A stretch of 49,176 nt of DNA from Clostridiales bacterium (GTDB taxonomy: Bacteria; Bacillota; Clostridia; Lachnospirales; Lachnospiraceae), in the NCBI GenBank assembly GCA_021201535.1, contig JAJQEU010000054.1, positions 1 to 49,176 on the forward strand, in the 5' to 3' direction. A program made the translations under genes and the position numbers. A model generated the notes under the pieces. That model made no database searches. It was not told the origin of the DNA and saw nothing but the letters and a program-made list of their open reading frames with translations. Positions 34,190 to 42,311 of this stretch are shown here, in pieces. The number at the start of each line of letters is the position of its first letter. The stretch's first letter is position 1.

Positions 34190-34437
34190 TGTATTGTAAC
34201 ACACTATCCCGCTTCCTGTCTCTATCTTTATTGCAGGGGAGCCTGGGAATACCCGCAGGCAGGCATTCCCCCATATAAAACGCCATCCTCACCGTGATGG
34301 CTTCCGCCTTAACACTTCCTGTATCATCCCCGTTTTCTAATCCTGCTGTAATAATGCTCGCGGGTCTCCGGGGGACATTCCCCGTCGTAAAGCTCGTCCT
34401 GTCAGTCCTCTTCCTCGAAGATTCCCGCACCAGTATC

Positions 34438-35901
34438 CTAAAACATTTCCTCTTCCAGCTCCTTGAATATCAGATCTATTTCTCCTTCAGACCATATCGA
34501 CCCTCCAAGCCAGTCATACTCATCATCTTCCCAGAATTCCTCAGCCGCCTTCCCTTTTCTTTTCTTCGGCACGTCTAACGCGCCGGGGGTACGCCCGGCC
34601 TCAGCCTGTCCGCTGCCGGGCTCCTCCCATATGATTTCCTTTTCATGTTTCATCATGGCATCAGCCACGACATCTGCCGCTTTTTCCCCATCCTGAATCC
34701 GCCTTATTATCTCTTTCTGGATCTCATCCGGGAAATGGAAATTCCCCTTTCCGAACGCAGGGCTGTTCTTCCTGTTCACCGTCCCGGAGTTGTCCGGCCT
34801 GGGCGCGGCAACAGGCTTTTTCACGGCTTCCAGCATCTCCGGCGCCACGCTGACGGACATGGAGTCATATATCCGCTTGTACTTCGGGATCGACCTCATC
34901 GCTTCCTCGATATGCCCCGCAATCCCGCGCTGATCCTTTGTCCCGTTCCCTGCGAATTCCCGGAGGTAACCTGCCAGCGTAAACCGGCGGGAGTCCCAGC
35001 CCCGGTGCCCGCAGGTCCTTGTTTCCAGGTTGGAGCTTTCGACAACGATTCTTTTAACATCCTTATCCATGTCCGCCGGGCCGATGATGTAACAGGGGAC
35101 AGTCGGGAAAGCCCCGCCGTCTTCCTCCTTGATCATGCTGACCGCCTCGTACCGCCTTTCGCCGGAAAGGATCTCGTAATTCCCGTCCGCGTCGGGGCCG
35201 GCAACGCTAAGGGGTGCAATCAGCCCCAGGCACCGGATGCTCGCCGCCAGGCCTTCGATATCCACCATGTCATGCGTATTCAGCGGCGAAGCCTTAAGCC
35301 TTTCAAAGGGCAGTGCTTCCGCGTATGGCCGTGCCTCGGCCAGGGAATCTGCCGCGTATCCCCCTTCCCCGCCGCCGGCAGGTGAGTCATACGTGCTGCC
35401 GTCCTCACAAATTGCATGGCAGGACCTGGCGTATTTCTGCGAATTTTTCATTGCTTCCATGGCCTGCTTTGAAACCGCCTGCTGCCTGATGCTCCCTGAT
35501 CTTGTGAGCTCATGGAACAGCCCGGTCAGCGTGAAGGAATGGGCGTCCCTGTTATAACGGGTGTCCCTTGCCTCAATGTTCGAATTCTCGATGACTGCCT
35601 TTTTTACCACTTCGTCCGTGTCCGCCGGGCCGATGATGTAACAGGGGACGGTCTGGAAAGCCCCGCCATCTTCTTCCCGGATCATGCCGATTGCCTCGTA
35701 CCGCCGCCCGCCGGAAAGTACCTCGTAGGTCCCGTCCGCATCGGGTCCCGCAACGGTAAGGGGCTCAATCAGCCCCAGGCACCAGATACTCACGGCCAGG
35801 TCTCCGGTATCCGCCATACCGTACGTATCAAGCGGTGAAGTCCTCAGCCTGCCAAATACGATTTCCTCTGTGCTGCCCATTCCATTCAGTACTTGTGTCA
35901 T
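34438..35901 (-). CDS. Protein with two tandem ParB-like domains, 487 aa
   Basis: GGAAAGGAAGAACT precedes the ATG. Residues about 15-120 and 200-305 are two copies of the ParB N-terminal domain: LAVSIWCLGLIEPLTVAGPD with YEVLSGGRRYEAI, and LAASIRCLGLIAPLSVAGPD with YEILSGERRYEAV. The G[GE]RRYEA box is the nucleotide (CTP) site of ParB proteins. The two copies are about 65% identical, a recent internal duplication. A less conserved C-terminal part (350-487) has basic and acidic stretches. No ParA gene is visible, so a role in partition is uncertain; transcription control or nucleoid binding is possible. Confidence 0.75.
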   Translation of the reverse strand: MTQVLNGMGSTEEIVFGRLRTSPLDTYGMADTGDLAVSIWCLGLIEPLTVAGPDADGTYEVLSGGRRYEAIGMIREEDGGAFQTVPCYIIGPADTDEVVKKAVIENSNIEARDTRYNRDAHSFTLTGLFHELTRSGSIRQQAVSKQAMEAMKNSQKYARSCHAICEDGSTYDSPAGGGEGGYAADSLAEARPYAEALPFERLKASPLNTHDMVDIEGLAASIRCLGLIAPLSVAGPDADGNYEILSGERRYEAVSMIKEEDGGAFPTVPCYIIGPADMDKDVKRIVVESSNLETRTCGHRGWDSRRFTLAGYLREFAGNGTKDQRGIAGHIEEAMRSIPKYKRIYDSMSVSVAPEMLEAVKKPVAAPRPDNSGTVNRKNSPAFGKGNFHFPDEIQKEIIRRIQDGEKAADVVADAMMKHEKEIIWEEPGSGQAEAGRTPGALDVPKKRKGKAAEEFWEDDEYDWLGGSIWSEGEIDLIFKELEEEMF

Positions 35902-36021
35902 AGTTCTTCCTTTCCGCCCTGCCCTGCGGCAGAGGCTTTCCTTTATTTTTTCTTCCCTTACATTATAGCATACGAGGGCTCCGGCGGTTCCTCTGCGAAA
36001 ACCCCGGATGCCGCATGCCGT

Positions 36022-36336
36022 TTATGTCCCGCAAAACGAAGCCGCCGCGATATCGTCCGCCGTGTAATCCCGCCGGCATACCCGGTAGAATTTCGTCTCC
36101 CTGTAATCCGAACCCATGTGGTGCCACCCGGCATAGCCAAGGTACATCTTCTTCAGCGTATCCGGGTCTGCCGCTTCCAGCGCCTCCCGGTCAACACCCG
36201 GGTTTTTCTTCATGATCTCGACGACCAGCTTCTTTTCGCCCCATAAAGTCCAGGGCTTCTCGCCGCGGTCAAACGCTTCCTTCGCCCTTACGCTCATGTA
36301 ATTCCTGATATAGCCTTTCTTCTTTTTCTTTTTCAT
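36022..36336 (-). CDS. Unknown small basic protein, 104 aa
   Basis: It starts with a lysine run (MKKKKKKGYIRNYMSVRAKE), then FDRGEKPWTLWGEKKLVVEI, a short helical part, and a Tyr/Arg-rich end (YRETKFYRVCRRDYTADDIA). AGAGGGGCAAATT precedes the ATG. A promoter-like motif of the repeated type lies at 36422-36450. No domain is recognised. The basic start suggests nucleic-acid binding. Confidence 0.55.
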   Translation of the reverse strand: MKKKKKKGYIRNYMSVRAKEAFDRGEKPWTLWGEKKLVVEIMKKNPGVDREALEAADPDTLKKMYLGYAGWHHMGSDYRETKFYRVCRRDYTADDIAAASFCGT

Positions 36337-36421
36337 AATTTGCCCCTCTCTTTATGCCTGCCGCTGACAGATTTCAAAGAAATCAGTCAAAGGTACGGCT
36401 GTTTATTAAACTTTCCAAACA

Positions 36422-36450
36422 AAATATGGTATACGCCCCGTTTTTAAATT
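36422..36450 (-). promoter_or_regulatory. Repeated promoter-like motif P, copy 1
   Basis: On the minus strand AATTTA, 15 bases, CCATATTT. It lies 86 bases upstream of the start at 36336. The last base of the first box differs from the other copies. Confidence 0.5.
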
Positions 36451-36647
36451 TACGGTTTCCGTCCGGCGACGGGACAAAAGAGTTTGACAGTTGTTTCCAC
36501 ATTTTTTTCACACCGGGAGGGAGGGTTTTTATCCCAATGTCATTAAGTTAAACAAATTTCACCTTTATAAAATCAGAAAGCCACTTGCATGAAAATTGCG
36601 AGTGTTTTTTATGTCTAAAATTTAACAATGTAACCGTCCAGATTGTC

Positions 36648-36879
36648 TGTCTGGGCGGTATTTTTATGCCTAAAACCTGTCTGGGAAATTTCAAACCAAG
36701 GAAGCAACCATATTGTTTTCGTGTGGCTAATCCAACTGTGTCTCGCGTAGCGACGACTGCCGGGATTACGCCTGTTCGTAATGTAGTGGAAGTGCTTGCC
36801 TGAAAATTCTGTAAATCGCATCGTATCTTCCATTCTATATACAAGACAGAAATTGTATGAGATTCAGAAAGGGGTATTT
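36648..36879 (+). repeat. Duplicated methyltransferase leader, copy 2 (with hairpin insert)
   Basis: It is the same leader as 26598-26765, with a 57-bp insert at 36722-36778 between TTTTCG and TAATG. The insert ends in GTTCG, so TCG flanks both sides. Outside the insert, similarity is roughly 75% by eye. Confidence 0.8.
36725..36772 (-). repeat. GNC-family hairpin nested inside another GNC-family hairpin
   Basis: The outer unit has GGC/GCC with TAATCC (36728-36733) pairing with GGATTA (36763-36768) and a bulged C. Its loop holds a second complete unit at 36740-36757: GTC/GAC outer arms, TCGC/GCGA inner arms, a GTA loop and a bulged C. All other unit loops are 2-4 bases. Confidence 0.88.
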
Positions 36880-38691
36880 ATGAAGAGACAGATTGAAATG
36901 AATCTGGGTTTTATACAGGAAAAGCTGAAGGGTGCTGGATTAACAGATAAAGAGATTAGCAGTCTTATTGACCCGATTCGTAATGAAATGGATCAACGTG
37001 TATGTGGTTTAGTCTGGCAGAACCAGACTTCTTCTATTCCCGAAGGATTTAATGATTCCCTGCCGTATTTTGAGCATCAGACAGACAAGGACATTGTCGG
37101 CAACGGAGATAATAACAACCTTTTGATTGAAGGAGATAACTTATATGCCCTGCTTGGCCTGCAGTACACGCACATTGACCCGGATACAAAAAAAGGTATG
37201 ATTGACTGTATTTATATCGACCCGCCCTATAACACAGGGAATGTTACGTTTGGCTATAATGACAAATTCGAAAAGTCCGAATGGCTTTCAATGATGGATA
37301 TCCGCCTGAAATTGGCTAAGAATCTGCTAACAGATGATGGTGTTATTTTCATCAGTATTGATGATGCATACGAGGCTGAATTAAAGCTGTTATGTGATGA
37401 TATTTTTGATAGTAACTTATTACTTGTAGTTGTGGTTAATAGACCATCAGAAATTGCCACAAGTACCACAGTACAAAAACACGAATATTGCTTGGCCTAC
37501 GCAAAGAATCTCGGATGTTTTGCATCCCGTCATACTGATCCAACACGTTTTGTAGTTTCTCGTGGTACAGTCGGGAATGAAAAGCAGACACAACCTGTTA
37601 TCACATTTCCAGCTGGGTTGCCGTGCTATGGTATTCCTGATGGCACTTATGCCGAAACACGAAAGATTGAAGGAAGTAAAGAAAATATTAAAAACCTTGA
37701 TCCTATCATTGTAGAAAACGGGATGCTCTCCACACCGGTTCGAATGAAAGCAAGATGGCGTAGTTCGAATGATATGCGCAATTTCTTTAAGAATGATTGC
37801 AAGCCTACAAAGGCAAAAATTTCTGGGACAATAGTGGAAATCTATTTTGACAGTGACAAGTTTAATCCCCAAATCAAAAAGGCCACAAGTGACAAATTGT
37901 CGTCCTTATATCTTAACAACGTCAAAGGCAGTACCGAACTAAACAAAATGGGATTAAATTTCACCTATCCTAAATGTTCAAGATTGATTCATGATCTTTT
38001 TAAACAAATTAATTTATCCAAGTCTGCAACGGTTTTAGACTTTTTCGCTGGTTCTGGAACAACCGGACAGGCTATTCTTGAACTCAATGCCGAAGATAAA
38101 GGACATCGGCATTTTATTCTTTGCACAAACAACGAAATTTACGATTCGGATTTGCGAAAAAAGGTTGACAAAGAAATCAAAGATGCTGGATCGTCAATGA
38201 CTGAATATACCGCCGCAAAACTGTATGCAGAGATCGGTGTGTGTCATCATGTTACATATCCGCGTATGCAGAACGTTTTTGTGGAACATCCGAATAGCAA
38301 CCTTCGTTATATGAAAGTGAATACAGATATTAAGGAGACTGGGCTGGACGACGCGGATGTGCGGAATGTAATCAACGAATTTGTTTCATATGTTGAGATC
38401 AAGGAGAATGCATATGTTGTCACGAAGTGTGATATGTCTTATATGTTGACCAATGAAACAAGAGACGTCCTTGTGTTTTCCGCTGACGAAAACGATAGCC
38501 TGATTCCGTATCTGAAAGCGAAGCGGATGGCAAACAAACAATTCCCTGATGATGGTAAAGAACATGTTGTTTACTGCGAAATCAACGAAAAAACTGATGC
38601 AGACGGCATCCACTTCGTGCCGTATCCCGCACAGGTTCTGAACCGTATCAAAGTGGGGAAGAAGTTTGTAAAACGAGAGGAGGTTGCATGA
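36880..38691 (+). CDS. Type III-like modification methyltransferase (Mod), 603 aa
   Basis: The ATG at 36880 (MKRQIEMNLGFIQEKL) follows AGAAAGGGG. Motif IV IYIDPPYNTGN is at 112-121 and motif I FFAGSGTTGQAILEL near 390, the beta-class order of type III Mod subunits. The N-terminal LLIEGDNLYALLGLQ and the C-terminal NRIKVGKKFVKREEV are typical. Between motifs IV and I lies the target-recognition region. The stop overlaps the ATG of a res start (ATGATG), the normal mod-res coupling, but res is only a stub. It probably methylates adenine with no matching nuclease. Confidence 0.9.
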   Translation: MKRQIEMNLGFIQEKLKGAGLTDKEISSLIDPIRNEMDQRVCGLVWQNQTSSIPEGFNDSLPYFEHQTDKDIVGNGDNNNLLIEGDNLYALLGLQYTHIDPDTKKGMIDCIYIDPPYNTGNVTFGYNDKFEKSEWLSMMDIRLKLAKNLLTDDGVIFISIDDAYEAELKLLCDDIFDSNLLLVVVVNRPSEIATSTTVQKHEYCLAYAKNLGCFASRHTDPTRFVVSRGTVGNEKQTQPVITFPAGLPCYGIPDGTYAETRKIEGSKENIKNLDPIIVENGMLSTPVRMKARWRSSNDMRNFFKNDCKPTKAKISGTIVEIYFDSDKFNPQIKKATSDKLSSLYLNNVKGSTELNKMGLNFTYPKCSRLIHDLFKQINLSKSATVLDFFAGSGTTGQAILELNAEDKGHRHFILCTNNEIYDSDLRKKVDKEIKDAGSSMTEYTAAKLYAEIGVCHHVTYPRMQNVFVEHPNSNLRYMKVNTDIKETGLDDADVRNVINEFVSYVEIKENAYVVTKCDMSYMLTNETRDVLVFSADENDSLIPYLKAKRMANKQFPDDGKEHVVYCEINEKTDADGIHFVPYPAQVLNRIKVGKKFVKREEVA

Positions 38692-38729
38692 TGCAGTTAA
38701 AGGAATATCAAGATCGTGCCGTGAACGAT
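38688..38729 (+). pseudogene. Stub of a type III restriction (res) gene
   Basis: The first dozen codons (MMQLKEYQDRAV) look like the start of a Res helicase-nuclease subunit and overlap the mod stop as in intact systems. Similarity then stops abruptly and no helicase motifs follow within 2 kb. Res should be about 900 residues, so nearly all has been lost. Confidence 0.6.
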
Positions 38730-38815
38730 AAAGAATCTCGTCATGCACAGCCCGGACGCGGAGACCGGAAAGCGGTAAGACCGGGCAAACCACAAAGAAA
38801 TTTCACGGATTCCGC

Positions 38816-38860
38816 AAAAAAAAATCCCCCACCCTGGCGTTTCAGCCCAGGTGGGGGATA
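38816..38860 (-). terminator. Strong terminator of the transglutaminase-BspA gene
   Basis: On the minus strand CCCCCACCTGG pairs with CCAGGGTGGGGG (one bulge), followed by A and eight T. It begins about 32 bases after the stop at 38892. Confidence 0.85.
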
Positions 38861-38891
38861 TCCCAGATATATCTTGCAGGCTGCCCGCCTG

Positions 38892-40553
38892 CTATTCTGT
38901 CTGTTTTTCATAAACTTGTTCATAAACAAACGTCTCTAAAGAACTACATTGCTCGAACGCCTTATCATGGACTTTTATTGCATGGCCCAACTTATCGGAT
39001 AAAGTATCAGGCGCGAATACCCCTATCCTGATCTCTTTTAAACTGGAACATGTGTCAAACGCGCTTACCCCGATTTCACTGACGCTGCCGGGAAGGCTTA
39101 CATCTTTTAAGGAAGTGCACCACCAGAAGGCACACTTCCCGATGGACTCCACCCCGGGACTGCAGACCACATGCCGGATCTCCTTGATGTAAGGGTACCA
39201 CGGAGCCTGCTGCATTCGAAAATCACTCATCTTCCCGGTCCCTGATATAGACAATATCCCGCTTTCACGGTCCATTTCCCATGTCAGGTTATCCCCGCAG
39301 GAATGGTCGACCACCCATACCGAGATCGAATTCGTCTTGCTCCAGCTATCCGTTTCTTCTTCTGATGCTGTTTTTGTTTTTGCTGTCGCGGTGATGTAAT
39401 ACCCTCCGGCGTCTTTCAATGTAAACGGGCCTTCATACGGTTTTTCCCTGTTCCGTATTTCATCAGCATCAGCCAGCAAATCCGGGTTTGGCTCCAATAC
39501 ACTGTAATATATTTCTGCGCCCTCTGCCAGGCAGGTAAGCCTGACCGTCTTCGAACCATCTTTGTTATCCGTTACCTCGATCTGCGGCATGTCTGCCGAA
39601 ACAGGATCCCAGGCCGAATCCACCTTGCCGCCGACATTCAGTCTGCCGCCGTAGAGTTCGCGGGTATTTTTTTCATATACGTAAGTTAATTTACCGCCTT
39701 CTCCCTTAGAGACAGTACACTGTTCTTCCGAACTTTCGATAACTTCAGGCATATATATCCTCCATGTCGGATCCGTCATATAAATTTCCCCGTCCAGGCT
39801 GAAAATATTCCACATATGGTTACCCCTGCCCTCCGGCCTGCCGGCGACCATATAGAAGGACACATTTTCAAAATCACTCAGTTCGCACAAATACCGGAAA
39901 GCCTTCGTGTAGCCGGAACAGCAAACTACCGGGTCTACTTCATCGTTAAAGAGCGTTATCATTTGGTAGTTGTCGCCGCTTGTCTTCTTTTTGCCGCCCT
40001 CGTCATAAATGCAGCCTCTTTCTCCTCGTCCTTCTAAGTATTTGTAGTAGTTTTCCAGCTTTTTTCCATCATCAAAATCTTTATTTTCATTAACAATCTG
40101 CATGGCTTTTTCGGATGCCAGCCATGCTTCTTTAATTTTCTGCCTGTTTACCGTAAACGTATCCTCCCCTTCGTAATCCGGGGACGCATGCAGCTTAAGG
40201 AAGAAATCTTTCTTATGGTTTCCTTTCACAATATCAAAAAATTTTTCAGCCTGTGCCGCACGCAATTCATTATACCAGCAAAGTTCATATGGGCATTCCA
40301 TACGAATGCAATACATGACAAAGCTAAGGTTTACCCTGTCCGAGACAATTTGTTTGTTTTTGTTTAGATCAAAGCCTACATTTTCCTCCAATTCAGGGCG
40401 GAATGGCACCGGCACAACGGTGGAGGATGTCCGCCCCTCAATAATATCCGTCACAGCTTTCTTTAACGTATTGAAAACCAGTAACTCAGCCCCGGAAAGG
40501 CGTTCCATTGCCATGCTCCCCGGCTTGTCGGTGATAAATGAATTTTTGTACAT
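38892..40553 (-). CDS. Transglutaminase-like plus BspA repeat protein without signal peptide, 553 aa
   Basis: AAAAGGAGAAATTTT precedes the ATG. Residues 60-270 form a transglutaminase/protease-like domain with Cys211 or Cys212 (DPVVCCSGYTKAF), His246 (GNHMWNIF) and Asp261 (YMTDPTW). At about 330-400 a chitobiase/hexosaminidase C-terminal-like beta domain follows (VRLTCLAEGAEIYYS). The end (about 410-553) is a BspA entry module (CGDNLTWEMDRESGILSISG) with three LRR_5 repeats. Such multidomain proteins are normally secreted, but this start (MYKNSFITDKPGSM) has no hydrophobic core. Either it acts inside the cell, it uses another route, or the true start lost its signal. Confidence 0.75.
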   Translation of the reverse strand: MYKNSFITDKPGSMAMERLSGAELLVFNTLKKAVTDIIEGRTSSTVVPVPFRPELEENVGFDLNKNKQIVSDRVNLSFVMYCIRMECPYELCWYNELRAAQAEKFFDIVKGNHKKDFFLKLHASPDYEGEDTFTVNRQKIKEAWLASEKAMQIVNENKDFDDGKKLENYYKYLEGRGERGCIYDEGGKKKTSGDNYQMITLFNDEVDPVVCCSGYTKAFRYLCELSDFENVSFYMVAGRPEGRGNHMWNIFSLDGEIYMTDPTWRIYMPEVIESSEEQCTVSKGEGGKLTYVYEKNTRELYGGRLNVGGKVDSAWDPVSADMPQIEVTDNKDGSKTVRLTCLAEGAEIYYSVLEPNPDLLADADEIRNREKPYEGPFTLKDAGGYYITATAKTKTASEEETDSWSKTNSISVWVVDHSCGDNLTWEMDRESGILSISGTGKMSDFRMQQAPWYPYIKEIRHVVCSPGVESIGKCAFWWCTSLKDVSLPGSVSEIGVSAFDTCSSLKEIRIGVFAPDTLSDKLGHAIKVHDKAFEQCSSLETFVYEQVYEKQTE

Positions 40554-40700
40554 AAAATTTCTCCTTTTTCCTCAACGTAATTGATGGTTACCGTGGCTTC
40601 CATAAGGAACAAAACTAACCGAAATCCCAGCGTGCCGCCAGTTTTATATTACCAGACGCCGGCATTTAAAACAACGAATATTCAGATAATTTTTCATGTG

Positions 40701-40723
40701 AAAAGAGGCGGAACATCCGCCTC
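40701..40723 (-). terminator. Terminator of the 472-aa methyltransferase gene
   Basis: On the minus strand GAGGCGG pairs with CCGCCTC, followed by TTTT. Near-identical hairpins occur at 42268-42294 and 44595-44620. Confidence 0.75.
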
Positions 40724-40764
40724 AGCCTTTGTTCGTTTATTTAGTTGTAATCACCGTGATAATT

Positions 40765-42183
40765 TCATTCGCCATTGTCAATCCAGAACACGTCCAGCCC
40801 GTCACCGTAAGGCTCGTGTTTCTTCAGCCACGGGATGTCCGTACACCCGTCATACCCGGAGCCGGTCATGATACGTTTCAGCCTTTCCGCCGTGACTTCC
40901 TCAGCGATCCTGCTTTCGTTGCTCGTGCACAGGATAAAACGCCTCTGCCCTCCGTCCTGCCGGTTCTGCTCCATCACGGCCTGCCCGGTCGTGCCGCTGC
41001 CCGCAAAGAAATCAAGGACGGTGGCGTTTGGGTCGGGGCACAGGGTGATGCACCACTGGATCAGCTCCACGGGCTTCGGGTTGGCGAAAACTCCTTGTGA
41101 AAGTATACTTGTCAGCATTTTGGTTCCGTTCCCATTACGTAACGATTGGTCATCCAGCCACGCTTGACGCGCTGAATACTTTTTAACATCTTTAAATTCC
41201 GTGCTATATCGTTTTCTTTTAATGGTCAGTCCGTCGTAATATAGCAGATGATGGTCTTCACTGAATTTTTGTTTACTCCAGAGCCATCGTCCATCATCTC
41301 CAGATGATGGTTCTGGTAAAACTTCAGCGATTGTATCAGTACTTTTTTCTAAACTTAATGAATTATCATTCTGCACGTAAATAGGGTAATATAAATTTGG
41401 CCGGGCTGTTCTTGTTGAGTTTGGCCCGCTGTTCTGGAATGTATCAAGGTAATAATCCCCTTCAGCATCACGATACGGGAATTTTCTGATTCCTGATATG
41501 TCTTTAGCGATCACAGAATCCGTGGATTTATATATCAAAAGGTAATCGAAAACAGACTGTAACTGGTCGTCGGCGGTTTTTCTTATAATTTCGCATGTTT
41601 TCCTCGGGCAGCATGCGACGAAATTATCCTCACCGAACACCTCATCGAACAGCAGTTTGATATAAGCCTGGTTTCTGTCGTCAATAGAGCAGAAAATCAG
41701 CCCCTGTTTCGACATGAGCTGCTTTGCAAGGATGAGCCGCGGGTACAGCATGGACAGGAGGCTTTCCCGCGTATGGTCGTTCTTGTAGTTCGTCCCTGCA
41801 TGCCTGCCTGCGGAGTCCTTGCCGTAAGGCGGATCAATATAGATCACGTCGACCCTGCCCCCATATCCGGGCACCAGGTTCCGGAGCGCATCGTAGTTAT
41901 CCCCTATAATCAATTGATGCGTGAGGCCGCTGCCCGGGAAACTTAAACGTCCGTCCCGCCGCAGGCATTTGGCAGGGGTTTTATCCTCCTGCGGATCCCA
42001 GCCGTACATCCCCGCGCGGTATATGAAAGCAAGGCGCGACGCGGCGACAGCCTCCTGCCTGGTCTCCGCCCTGTCGACCAGCTTCATAATGGCCTGCGCG
42101 TCCGCCCTTCCCAGTTTCCTGTCTTTGGCGCGCTGCTCCAGCCCGGCTTTCAATTCAGCCTTTAAGTTATTTAATTCATCCAT
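40765..42183 (-). CDS. DNA methyltransferase (DPPYG, beta class), 472 aa
   Basis: The product has HQLIIGDNYDALRNLVPGYG, motif IV VIYIDPPYGKD (117-120) and motif I LDFFAGSGTTGQAVMEQN near 395, the order seen in type III Mod and related N6-adenine enzymes. HWISS-like (VELIQWCITLCPDPNAT) precedes motif I. No res or other nuclease gene is adjacent. AGACGGAGGTTGAAAA precedes the ATG. A motif P copy lies 51 bases upstream. It is a third orphan methyltransferase and probably modifies the element or evades host restriction. Confidence 0.88.
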   Translation of the reverse strand: MDELNNLKAELKAGLEQRAKDRKLGRADAQAIMKLVDRAETRQEAVAASRLAFIYRAGMYGWDPQEDKTPAKCLRRDGRLSFPGSGLTHQLIIGDNYDALRNLVPGYGGRVDVIYIDPPYGKDSAGRHAGTNYKNDHTRESLLSMLYPRLILAKQLMSKQGLIFCSIDDRNQAYIKLLFDEVFGEDNFVACCPRKTCEIIRKTADDQLQSVFDYLLIYKSTDSVIAKDISGIRKFPYRDAEGDYYLDTFQNSGPNSTRTARPNLYYPIYVQNDNSLSLEKSTDTIAEVLPEPSSGDDGRWLWSKQKFSEDHHLLYYDGLTIKRKRYSTEFKDVKKYSARQAWLDDQSLRNGNGTKMLTSILSQGVFANPKPVELIQWCITLCPDPNATVLDFFAGSGTTGQAVMEQNRQDGGQRRFILCTSNESRIAEEVTAERLKRIMTGSGYDGCTDIPWLKKHEPYGDGLDVFWIDNGE

Positions 42184-42201
42184 TTTTCAACCTCCGTCTT
42201 A

Positions 42202-42294
42202 AAATCTCGCGGGCTGCTTTCGCCCGCTGCTGAAAATATGGGAGGCTGATCCGGATGAATTTTACGTAAAAAAAAGAGGCAGAACATCCGCCTC
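42202..42294 (-). promoter_or_regulatory. Upstream block of the methyltransferase: motif P copy 2 plus a terminator hairpin
   Basis: Motif P at 42234-42262 (AAATTC, 15 bases, CCATATTT on the minus strand) lies between a CGGGCTG...CGCCCG hairpin (42209-42228) and a GAGGC...GCCTC hairpin with a T-run (42268-42294). The whole block recurs at 44530-44620. Confidence 0.6.
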
Positions 42295-42311
42295 TGTGTA
42301 TGTGTGTGTGT

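Noticed and set aside
34029-34430. Minus-strand gene of 133 codons upstream of the primase-helicase
   Set aside because: It has no ribosome site, overlaps the primase start and hairpin unit, and shows no domain character.
38688-38939. 83-codon gene after mod
   Set aside because: Only its first dozen codons resemble a real gene (res start); the rest crosses a terminator of the opposite strand and is best seen as a truncated remnant.
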